Shown piece after piece: positions 1 through 6,429 of a stretch of 9,406 nucleotides of DNA (position 1 is the first letter of the stretch; every line of letters begins with the position of its first letter). This DNA comes from Natronohydrobacter sp. GTDB taxonomy: Bacteria > Pseudomonadota > Alphaproteobacteria > Rhodobacterales > Rhodobacteraceae. The stretch spans positions 1 through 9,406 of the forward strand of contig SKGU01000361.1 of the NCBI GenBank assembly GCA_007117255.1, given 5' to 3'. The notes below the pieces were generated by a model. The model did not search any database and was not told the DNA's origin. It saw only the letters and a list, made by a program, of their open reading frames with translations. Both the position numbers and the translations under genes were made by a program.

Positions 1-3000
1 GCGCAGCTCAAAAGGCTGGACCTTGCAACCCTGCTTCTCATCCCGCTTTGCGGGCCAGCAGGATGTTTGGGATGTGTGGGCTTTGGCAATGCGCAGCCAG
101 ACCGCAGCTTTACCGAGCCGGAGATCAAACTGTTGCACTCGCTTGCGGATGCAATGGGCGCAGCGATGATCCGCGCAAATGATGCGCTTGATCTTGCAAA
201 TGCCCGCGCCGAAATCACGCAGAGCCACGATCGGCTGAAGACCACGCTCGGAGCGCTTTCAGAGCTGGTACTGGAGGTCGATTCCGCAGGGCGCTATGTT
301 GGCGTTTATACCGCCGACGAAGCACAGATGATGGTTTCGCCACAGGACTTAATCGGCAAGCTGCATGAAGAAGTTATGCCAGCCGAGATTGCGGCACTGA
401 ACCGGCGGGCCATGGCGGAGGTAGATGAAACAGGTCGCGCGGGCCCTCATCCGTTCTGGGCGGACACACCACGCGGTCGCCGACGCTACACAGTCACAGT
501 TACGCCCCGCGCACCCGACAGGCCGGGCGGCGAAAGTGGCTATGTCTTTGTAGCGCGCGACACGACAGAAGAGTGGCGGCTTGCGACAAAGGCTGAACGC
601 TTGGGGTTGATTGCGCACCGCATGACAGACCTTGTCATGGTGATCGGAGTGGATAGCCGAATAGAATGGGTCAATCCCGCATTCGAGGCGCGAACGGGCT
701 GGAGCCTTGATGAAGTCCGCGGGCGAACACCCAGCAGCGTGTTGCACGCAAACGCAACTGATCAGACCGAAGTCAGGCGCGTGGATGCTGAGATGACCGC
801 TGGCAGGCCAATACGGACAGAACTGCTCAATCGCACGCGCAATGGCGAACTTTTCTGGACCGAAATTGATATGCAACCGCTTCGTGACAACAAAGGCAGG
901 CTTACGGGTTATGTTTCGATCGAGACAGACATCACCGAGCGCAAACAACACGCCGAAGCGCTGGAACGGCTGGCGCGCGAAGCCACTGAGGCGCGCGCAA
1001 GGCTGGAGATGGCTGTCGAGGCGCTCCCAGATGCATTTGTGTATTTCGACGCTGAAGACAGGCTGGTTCTATGCAACACCCGATATCGTGGCATGTTCAG
1101 ACATTTCGGTCATCGCATAGAAAACGGAAGCCACTTCGAGGACGTGACCCGTGCCTTGGCACTAAGTGGCGAAGTGCCAGATGCCGTTGGCTCGGAAGAT
1201 GAATGGGTCGCCCAACGCCTTGAAGATCATCAAAAAGCCACCGGATCTTACGACCACAAGATTGGCGGAAAATGGGTCCGCAGCATCGAGCGCGAAACCC
1301 CTGATGGTGGTCGCGTCGGGATGCGCATTGACATCACCGAAGTCAAAAACGCCGAGCGGCGCTTGGCAGATATCATTTATGGCGCACAGGCCGGGACGTG
1401 GGAATGGCACATCCCACTTGGCGAGAACCATATCAACGAACGCTGGGCGGAGATCGTTGGATATACGATCGAGGAACTTGCGCCACTGACTATCGGAACA
1501 TGGGAAAGACTGGTCGAGCCTGCGGACCTTGTCGCCGCCAAAAGCAAACTTGAGCAGGTCTTCGCCAGAAAGGTCGACCAGTTTGAGTATGAACTGCGCA
1601 TGCGCCATAAGGACGGACATTGGGTTTGGGTAATGTCACGCGGGCGGGTGGCACGCTGGTCACATGATGGCAAGCCAGAGATAATGGCGGGCGTCCATAT
1701 CGATATTACGGCGTTGAAAAGGGCCGAAGATCGCCTCGAAGAGATCATTGATGCCGCCGAGGCAGGCACCTGGGAACTTGACCTGATCACCGGAAACAAA
1801 CGTGTAAATGAGCGGTGGACCGAGATGATGGGCTACACGCCTGATGAATTGGCGCATCTGCCTCATTTCGGGTTTCGTGACTTGATACACCCTGACGATC
1901 TGGATTTGTTGATCCAACAACATCACACCCTTCTGAATCACGAAAACGACCGTTTTGCCAATGAAATCAGAATGCGTCACAAGGACGGACATTGGATATG
2001 GATTTTGTCGCGCGGGCGCGTGACGTTGCGAGATGAAACCGGACAGCCGCTTAAACTGGCGGGGATACATCTGGATATTACGGAGCGTATGCGGCTTCAG
2101 TCTCAGTTGACAGCAGAGCGCGATTATCTGGCGCGATTGATGGACACATCGGTGTCAGGCATTACGGCACTGGATGAAAGCGGGCATATCATGTTTGCCA
2201 ATCGCGGCGCCGAGAACATTCTGGGGCTATCGGCTTCTGCCATCAGGGGCACGCGCTATGATGACCCGTTCTGGAACATTGCTGCATTGGATGGCACCCC
2301 CCTGGATGTGGACGCCCTACCCTTTAAGCGTGTCATGGCCGAAGGCTCCAGCGTGAGAAATATCCGCTTTTCAATTGGGTGGCCCGACGGAACACGACGG
2401 ATGTTGTCAGTGAATGCAGCGCCTATCAATGCAGAAGGATTGTCCGTGCGGGTGGTCTGTTCGATCATAGACATTACTGAACAGGTAAGCGCCGAGAAGA
2501 AACTCCGCGATGCCGCTGAAAAGGCCGAAATGGCCAATAGGTCGAAATCTCTATTCTTGGCGAATATGAGCCATGAAATACGCACTCCGCTGAATGGTGT
2601 TCTGGGCATGGCGCAGATCCTAGAAAGCGAAATTTCCGACGCACGCCAACTGGAGATGCTGGCCACCATACGCATGTCGGGAGAATCACTTCTGCAGGTA
2701 CTGAACGATGTGCTGGACATGTCGAAGATCGAAGCAGGAAAACTGACGCTTGAGCGAGACACCTTCAATCCTGGCGAGATCGCACGTCAGATAGAATCGG
2801 TGCATAACGTCATTGCACATGAAAAAAATCTGACCTTGCATGTTTCGATCGAACCGCGCGCCAACGCGTTGCGGTTGGGCGATCCGGGGCGCATAGCGCA
2901 GATTCTGCACAATCTGATCGGTAATGCCATCAAGTTCACCGAGACCGGTGACGTCAGACTCACCATAGGCGTCGATGAAGCCGACGCGCTTTTGCTAAGG

Positions 3001-3660
3001 ATCGAGGATACCGGGATCGGCATGACCGACGAGCAAGTCGCGCGCGTTTTCGAAGATTTTGAGCAAGCGGATGGAACAGTGACGCGGCGGTTCGGCGGGA
3101 CTGGCTTGGGCATGTCGATTGTGAAGCGTCTGGTGGAACTGATGGGTGGCAAAATCACCGTCTCGAGCGCCCTGAATGTTGGAACCGAAGTGACCGTTAC
3201 CCTGCCGCTAGCCATGGGGAAGGAATTAACTGCCGCCACCAAACCCGGTGCCACAGGATCAGTCGTTGGTCTGCGTGTCTTGGCTGCAGATGACAACCAT
3301 ACCAACCGGATCATACTCGGCTCAATGATGGCAAAGCTTGGGGTCAATGTGGTGTTGGCCGAAGATGGCCGCGCAGCTGTGAATGCATGGGAAGCAGATC
3401 GCTTTGATCTTTACTTGTTGGACATATCGATGCCGGAACTGGACGGGATAGGCGCGCTTTCCGAATTGCGTGCACGCGAAAGGCAAGCTGGCCAATCTGC
3501 GCGACCTGCCATCGCGCTGACCGCAAATGTTATGTCGCATCAGGTTGAAGAATATGCCCGTGCAGGATTCACAAGCTATCTGGGCAAGCCATTTCGCCGT
3601 GACGATCTGCTCACTGAAATGAGTAAAGCAATGAGCCTGTGCTGCAAGGCCGATCACTGA
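1..3660 (+). CDS. Hybrid sensor histidine kinase, GAF-(PAS)6-HisKA-HATPase-REC, 5' truncated by window edge
   Basis: The reading frame is open from base 1 (1219 codons visible), so a TTG at 67 is not the real start. Numbered from the first codon: a GAF C-terminal part at 1-72; six PAS-type domains at about 76-197, 200-320, 332-450, 455-575, 578-700 and 702-835, most ending in a DIT motif; HisKA with H-box NMSHEIRTPLNG (His858); HATPase with N-box HNLIGNAIKF (Asn975), G1 DTGIGM (1003-1008) and G2 GGTGLGM (from 1032); receiver with acidic pair Asp1097/Asp1098, phospho-acceptor Asp1141 (LLDISMP) and Lys1196. All phosphotransfer residues are present, so it should be an active kinase. There is no HPt domain, so a separate one is expected to relay phosphate onward. 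No membrane segment is seen in the visible part, which suggests a cytoplasmic sensor. The signal is unknown. It converges on the hyp genes and is not in their operon. Confidence 0.95.
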   Translation, partial: AQLKRLDLATLLLIPLCGPAGCLGCVGFGNAQPDRSFTEPEIKLLHSLADAMGAAMIRANDALDLANARAEITQSHDRLKTTLGALSELVLEVDSAGRYVGVYTADEAQMMVSPQDLIGKLHEEVMPAEIAALNRRAMAEVDETGRAGPHPFWADTPRGRRRYTVTVTPRAPDRPGGESGYVFVARDTTEEWRLATKAERLGLIAHRMTDLVMVIGVDSRIEWVNPAFEARTGWSLDEVRGRTPSSVLHANATDQTEVRRVDAEMTAGRPIRTELLNRTRNGELFWTEIDMQPLRDNKGRLTGYVSIETDITERKQHAEALERLAREATEARARLEMAVEALPDAFVYFDAEDRLVLCNTRYRGMFRHFGHRIENGSHFEDVTRALALSGEVPDAVGSEDEWVAQRLEDHQKATGSYDHKIGGKWVRSIERETPDGGRVGMRIDITEVKNAERRLADIIYGAQAGTWEWHIPLGENHINERWAEIVGYTIEELAPLTIGTWERLVEPADLVAAKSKLEQVFARKVDQFEYELRMRHKDGHWVWVMSRGRVARWSHDGKPEIMAGVHIDITALKRAEDRLEEIIDAAEAGTWELDLITGNKRVNERWTEMMGYTPDELAHLPHFGFRDLIHPDDLDLLIQQHHTLLNHENDRFANEIRMRHKDGHWIWILSRGRVTLRDETGQPLKLAGIHLDITERMRLQSQLTAERDYLARLMDTSVSGITALDESGHIMFANRGAENILGLSASAIRGTRYDDPFWNIAALDGTPLDVDALPFKRVMAEGSSVRNIRFSIGWPDGTRRMLSVNAAPINAEGLSVRVVCSIIDITEQVSAEKKLRDAAEKAEMANRSKSLFLANMSHEIRTPLNGVLGMAQILESEISDARQLEMLATIRMSGESLLQVLNDVLDMSKIEAGKLTLERDTFNPGEIARQIESVHNVIAHEKNLTLHVSIEPRANALRLGDPGRIAQILHNLIGNAIKFTETGDVRLTIGVDEADALLLRIEDTGIGMTDEQVARVFEDFEQADGTVTRRFGGTGLGMSIVKRLVELMGGKITVSSALNVGTEVTVTLPLAMGKELTAATKPGATGSVVGLRVLAADDNHTNRIILGSMMAKLGVNVVLAEDGRAAVNAWEADRFDLYLLDISMPELDGIGALSELRARERQAGQSARPAIALTANVMSHQVEEYARAGFTSYLGKPFRRDDLLTEMSKAMSLCCKADH
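1590..2025 (+). repeat. Tandem PAS-domain duplication inside the kinase (PAS4/PAS5 core repeats)
   Basis: The fourth and fifth PAS domains share an almost identical core. RMRHKDGHWVWVMSRGRV is encoded from about 1597, and RMRHKDGHWIWILSRGRV 124 codons (372 bases) later. The upstream halves also match: AGTWE, then N-E-R-W and an M/V-GYT motif. The DNA has diverged at synonymous sites but stays clearly alike. This is PAS_3-type sequence and indicates an internal domain duplication. It is part of the kinase gene, not a separate element. Confidence 0.85.
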
Positions 3661-3927
3661 GACAGATACAGGGCAGATCAGCGCTGCCGCGCACAGCCAC
3701 AAGTTTTATGTCTCAGATCGTGCGGCGCTTGATCAGGATCGTGGTTGAAGCTTTGGTGTTGACGGGTCCGGTGCCGTCGGTGATGTCACCACTCAGCCGG
3801 TTCTGCTTCGGGCACTTCAACAACATGCAGGGTTATCTCGGTTGCAGCAGCATGGGCCTGACAGGCCGACCACTGCCACAACCGCAGCTCTGGTTTGCAA
3901 ATGTTGACACCACAGCTTGCCCGTCAC
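3661..3927. other. Convergent intergenic region between the kinase and hypE
   Basis: These 267 bases lie between two stop codons facing each other. Inverted repeats seen are GGCAG/CTGCC at 3672-3676 and 3684-3688 (7-base loop), 12 bases after the kinase stop, and GGCCTG-A-CAGGCC at 3855-3867. Neither is followed at once by a T-run in either direction, so I cannot call a firm rho-independent terminator. A plus-strand open frame (from 3639 into hypE) shows no recognisable motif and overlaps hypE, so I discount it. The minus strand holds a short ORF and possible gene remnant, listed separately. Confidence 0.6.
3713..3923 (-). pseudogene. Possible decayed gene remnant (two overlapping minus-strand frames)
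   Basis: Two minus-strand frames read like protein. The first, 3923 down to a TGA at 3786-3788, has no ATG and ends in a stretch containing TEITLHVVEVPEAEPAEW. The second, ATG at 3826 to TGA at 3713-3715, would be a 37-residue peptide ending DGTGPVNTKASTTILIKRRT-I. The frames overlap at 3786-3826. One frameshift there would join them into a single C-terminal fragment of about 60-70 residues. I do not recognise the family. The short second ORF could also be a stand-alone small gene, but its upstream sequence (GAGATAACCCTGC) gives only a weak ribosome site. The composition could be chance. Confidence 0.25.
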
Positions 3928-4950
3928 TCAACATATTCTGGGCAGCTGATCGCCGATCAACATATCGACAATACGGCTTCCTCCAAAGCCGCTTCGCATA
4001 CGCACCTGACCGGGATGTATGTCAACGACTTCGCCGATGATTGCTGCGCCACTGCCTTCGGGAAGGGCTTTGATTGCAGCAAGGATGGCCTGTGCCTGCG
4101 CAATCGGAGCGAACAGAACAAGGCGGCCTTCATTCGCCAGATAAAGCGGATCAAGTCCAAGAATTTCGCATAACCCCCGCACTTCAGCGCGCAATGGGAC
4201 CTTGGTTTCCTCAAGCACCATGCCAAGGCCCGCCTCCAACGCCAGTTCATTCAGCGAGGACGCCAAACCGCCCCGCGTACAGTCGCGCGCCGCGCGCAAG
4301 TCAGGTGCCGCCTGCAGCGCAGCCGACATGACATCATGCAACGCAGCGCAATCTGATGTCAGGTCGGTTTCCAACGCAAAATTTCCGCGGCTAGCCATGA
4401 TTACGGCCCCGTGATCCCCTAGAGAACCATTCACAATAATCGCGTCACCGGCCTGTATCTGGCGTGCATTCAAGTCCAGTCCGGGGGCAATCACGCCAAT
4501 CCCGGAAGTGGTGATGAAAACTCCATCCGCCGCACCGCGTTCGACCACTTTGGTGTCGCCGGTAACAATGCGTACCCCCGCTGCCGCCGCTTCTTGGGCC
4601 ATGCTGGCTACGATCCGGCGCAAAAGCGTGATATCGCACCCTTCCTCGATAATGAACCCGGCCGAAAGCCAAAGCGGTCGCGCACCACCCACTGCCAGAT
4701 CATTTATTGTGCCGCACACCGCCAGTTTGCCGATATCACCACCGGGAAACTCCAGTGGCGAGACCACAAACCCATCGGTCGTGAATGCCAATCGCGCGCC
4801 GGGTTTCTGCAACGCCGCATCCATCAGTCGCGCCTGATCTTCCATGCCGGGGGGCTGAAAGACGGATGTGAACACCTCGTCAATCAGGTCACGCATCGCG
4901 CGCCCACCGCCCCCATGCGCCATGGTCACATGGCTGTCGCGCAAAGCCAT
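3928..4950 (-). CDS. hypE: HypE, carbamoyl dehydratase for [NiFe]-hydrogenase cyanide ligand synthesis
   Basis: HypE receives a carbamoyl group from HypF on its C-terminal cysteine and, using ATP, dehydrates it to thiocyanate, the source of the CN ligands on the active-site iron. The protein (340 residues from the chosen start) ends exactly in PRIC, the family's reactive C-terminus. It also has the N-terminal AHGGGGRAM loop (11-19), the ATP-binding TTDGFVVSPLEFPGGDIG segment (57-74) and CGTINDLAV (79-87) of the AIR-synthase/PurM-like fold. I place the start at ATG 4950 (MALRDSHVTMAHGG), preceded by AAGGGG five bases upstream. An in-frame ATG at 5028 would add 26 residues overlapping hypD and would translate the spacer hairpin and motif, which is unlikely. 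It is the last gene of the run, and HypC-HypD, its usual partners, are just upstream. Confidence 0.96.
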   Translation of the reverse strand: MALRDSHVTMAHGGGGRAMRDLIDEVFTSVFQPPGMEDQARLMDAALQKPGARLAFTTDGFVVSPLEFPGGDIGKLAVCGTINDLAVGGARPLWLSAGFIIEEGCDITLLRRIVASMAQEAAAAGVRIVTGDTKVVERGAADGVFITTSGIGVIAPGLDLNARQIQAGDAIIVNGSLGDHGAVIMASRGNFALETDLTSDCAALHDVMSAALQAAPDLRAARDCTRGGLASSLNELALEAGLGMVLEETKVPLRAEVRGLCEILGLDPLYLANEGRLVLFAPIAQAQAILAAIKALPEGSGAAIIGEVVDIHPGQVRMRSGFGGSRIVDMLIGDQLPRIC

Positions 4951-4955
4951 TCCTG

Positions 4956-4961
4956 CCCCTT
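4956..4961 (-). promoter_or_regulatory. Ribosome-binding site deciding the hypE start
   Basis: AAGGGG on the minus strand lies five bases before ATG 4950. It supports this start over the upstream in-frame ATG at 5028, which is inside the hypD coding region. Confidence 0.6.
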
Positions 4962-4980
4962 CATCTTGCCAAAAATACTC
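4959..4980 (-). repeat. Candidate family intergenic motif, GAGTATTTTTGG + CAAGATGAAG
   Basis: A 22-base minus-strand motif in the hypD-hypE spacer, between the hairpin and the hypE start. I recall close relatives of this string (GAGTATTT, a few variable bases, then CAAGATGAAG or CAAGAAGAAG) as frequent in rhodobacteral intergenic regions. That is memory, not a search. Only one copy occurs here. Its last bases, AAG, form part of the AAGGGG that would serve as the hypE ribosome-binding site. Confidence 0.4.
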
Positions 4981-4984
4981 AATA

Positions 4985-4998
4985 CGACCTTGCGGTCG
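4985..4998 (-). other. Small hairpin directly after the hypD stop
   Basis: The minus strand reads CGACC-GCAA-GGTCG, a perfect 5-bp stem with a GNRA-type GCAA tetraloop, starting two bases after the hypD stop codon (5000-5002). A T5 run follows about 10 bases later (4971-4975). That is too far for a standard intrinsic terminator, but it would fit a partial attenuator or a 3'-end stabilising structure for the hypD-proximal message. Confidence 0.5.
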
Positions 4999-4999
4999 C

Positions 5000-6139
5000 T
5001 CACGCCGCCGCCCCCCGTGCACCGCCATATTGCCAATAGGCCGCGCAAGCCCCTTCGGAACTCACCATCAGCGCGCCCAGTGGCGTTTCCGGCGTGCAGC
5101 CGAGCCCATATTGCGGACAGGCTGTGGGCTTGATGCGCCCTGTCATCACCGTCCCGCAGGCGCAGCCTTCGGGTTCCGGCACATGGCGCGGACCCTCGGC
5201 CCCATAGCCGACGCAGAACTTTGCTTCTGCGTCAAAGGCGGCATAGGCGGGACGGATGCGCAACCCGCTTGAGTCTATTTCACCCAATCCCCGCCATTCA
5301 AACGAGGGACGGCGCTCATAGACATCCGCAATAGCGGCAAGCGAAGCCGGGTTGCCATGTTCGGGCACAACACGCGCATATTGGTTCTCGACCTCGGCCC
5401 GCCCTTCGGCCACTTGCCGCAGCACCATCGCGACGGATTGCAACAGGTCGATTGGTTCAAACCCTGCCACAACGATCGGCTTGCCAAACTCATCCGCAAT
5501 GAAATCATAGGGATGTGTGCCGATCACCATGCTGACATGGCCCGGCCCGATGAACCCGTCGAGTTTCATATGCGGATCACCCAGCAGCGCGCGGATGGGT
5601 TCGGGCACTGTGATATGGTTGCAGAACACGCTGAAATTGATCAGCCCTTCGCAGGCAGCGGCCTGAATGGCGAAAGCGGTCGAGGGAGTGGTGGTTTCAA
5701 ACCCCAACCCAAAGAACACCACTTCGCAATCAGGATTACGCCGCGCGATTTCCAGCGCATCCAACGGGCTGTAAACCATGCGTATATCGGCCCCGCGCGC
5801 CTTCGCCTGCATCAGCGATCCGCGCGTGCCCGGAACGCGCATCGCATCGCCGAAAGTGGTGAAGATCACGCCGGGGCGTTCGGCAATCTCGATGCATTCA
5901 TCGACGCGCGACATCGGCAGCACGCAGACCGGGCAGCCAGGGCCGTGGATGAATTCAATTCCCTCATGCACCAGCTTGTCGAGGCCGAAGCGGAAGATTG
6001 CATGGGTATGACCGCCGCAGATTTCCATGATATGGACCGGCTTTTCGCGGGTCGCGCCGATCTGCTCGCAGCGCCGTGCTATATCGGCAAGAAGTCCCTT
6101 GGCCAGAGCCGGGTCGCGAAATTCGGTGACATGTTTCAT
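5000..6139 (-). CDS. hypD: HypD, Fe-S scaffold protein for Fe(CN)2CO assembly
   Basis: HypD pairs with HypC to hold the iron while CN and CO ligands are added, and carries a [4Fe-4S] cluster for the redox steps. The 379-residue length is usual for the family. Motifs are MEICGGHTHAIFRFG with Cys41, GPGCPVCVLP with Cys69 and Cys72 (same numbering as in E. coli HypD), GFETTTP in the middle, and a C-terminal cysteine set at 326, 328, 341, 348 and 365 that includes the cluster ligands. No key residue is missing. The ATG overlaps the hypC stop by four bases (ATGA) and has a GGAGGG ribosome site six bases upstream (6146-6151), so the two partner proteins are translationally coupled. The stop is followed by a hairpin before hypE. 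Confidence 0.98.
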   Translation of the reverse strand: MKHVTEFRDPALAKGLLADIARRCEQIGATREKPVHIMEICGGHTHAIFRFGLDKLVHEGIEFIHGPGCPVCVLPMSRVDECIEIAERPGVIFTTFGDAMRVPGTRGSLMQAKARGADIRMVYSPLDALEIARRNPDCEVVFFGLGFETTTPSTAFAIQAAACEGLINFSVFCNHITVPEPIRALLGDPHMKLDGFIGPGHVSMVIGTHPYDFIADEFGKPIVVAGFEPIDLLQSVAMVLRQVAEGRAEVENQYARVVPEHGNPASLAAIADVYERRPSFEWRGLGEIDSSGLRIRPAYAAFDAEAKFCVGYGAEGPRHVPEPEGCACGTVMTGRIKPTACPQYGLGCTPETPLGALMVSSEGACAAYWQYGGARGAAA

Positions 6140-6426
6140 TGCGTGCCCTCCAGAGCCTTTTGTCCTTCAGCCATCGCCTCTAGCGTTTCCTGCGCTTCGC
6201 CCAGATCGCGCAGGGCTTCCAAAGTGCGCGCGGCTTCATCCTCGTCGATGATCGCCATGGCGAAACCTACATGGATCAGCGCCCATTGCCCGACCAGTTC
6301 CGCCAGCGGACGATCCGCGACAGGCGCGAGCGAGACTTCGCGCCGCACGCCAGACACATCGGCCATGGCCATCAGGCGGGTTTCATCAGTGATGGCCGTG
6401 ATCTGGCCGGGGATACCAAGGCACAT
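6136..6426 (-). CDS. hypC: HypC, hydrogenase maturation chaperone
   Basis: A 96-residue HypC/HupF-family protein. It starts MCLGIPGQI, so Cys2 is exposed once the initiator Met is removed, as needed for iron binding and contact with HypD and the large-subunit precursor. His52 (in LIHVGFAMAIID) matches the second conserved family residue. The C-terminal tail is an acidic and Ala-rich helix, common in the family. The start lies three bases after the hupR stop with a strong GGAGG site inside the hupR 3' end, and its stop overlaps the hypD ATG. The paralogue HupF is very similar, but position beside hypD and the R. capsulatus gene order favour HypC. Confidence 0.96.
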   Translation of the reverse strand: MCLGIPGQITAITDETRLMAMADVSGVRREVSLAPVADRPLAELVGQWALIHVGFAMAIIDEDEAARTLEALRDLGEAQETLEAMAEGQKALEGTQ

Positions 6427-6429
6427 GGG

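Noticed and set aside
67..69. TTG as the start of the hybrid kinase
   Set aside because: The frame is open to base 1 and the residues before it continue a GAF domain, so the gene begins outside the window.
1..3660. Kinase as HupT, the HupR partner
   Set aside because: HupT is a smaller non-hybrid kinase, usually beside hupUV; this protein has six PAS domains and a receiver and lies in the opposite orientation.
3672..3688. GGCAG/CTGCC hairpin as kinase terminator
   Set aside because: Stem is only 5 bp with a 7-base loop, and the nearest T-run is about 15 bases further on; not a convincing intrinsic terminator.
3729..3742. TTGAT-CAGG-ATC, partial FNR-type box
   Set aside because: The second half-site matches poorly and it sits between convergent gene ends with no downstream start to control.
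3947..3959. Perfect palindrome TGATCG-C-CGATCA
   Set aside because: It lies inside the hypE coding sequence near the C-terminus, far from any start, and is probably chance.
3639..4173. Plus-strand ORFs spanning the convergent region and the hypE end
   Set aside because: They overlap the kinase end and hypE, show no family motif, and have no clear ribosome site.
4951..5028. ATG at 5028 as the hypE start
   Set aside because: It would add 26 residues unlike HypE, overlap hypD, and translate the hairpin and motif. The ATG at 4950 has a good ribosome site and gives the usual HypE N-terminus.
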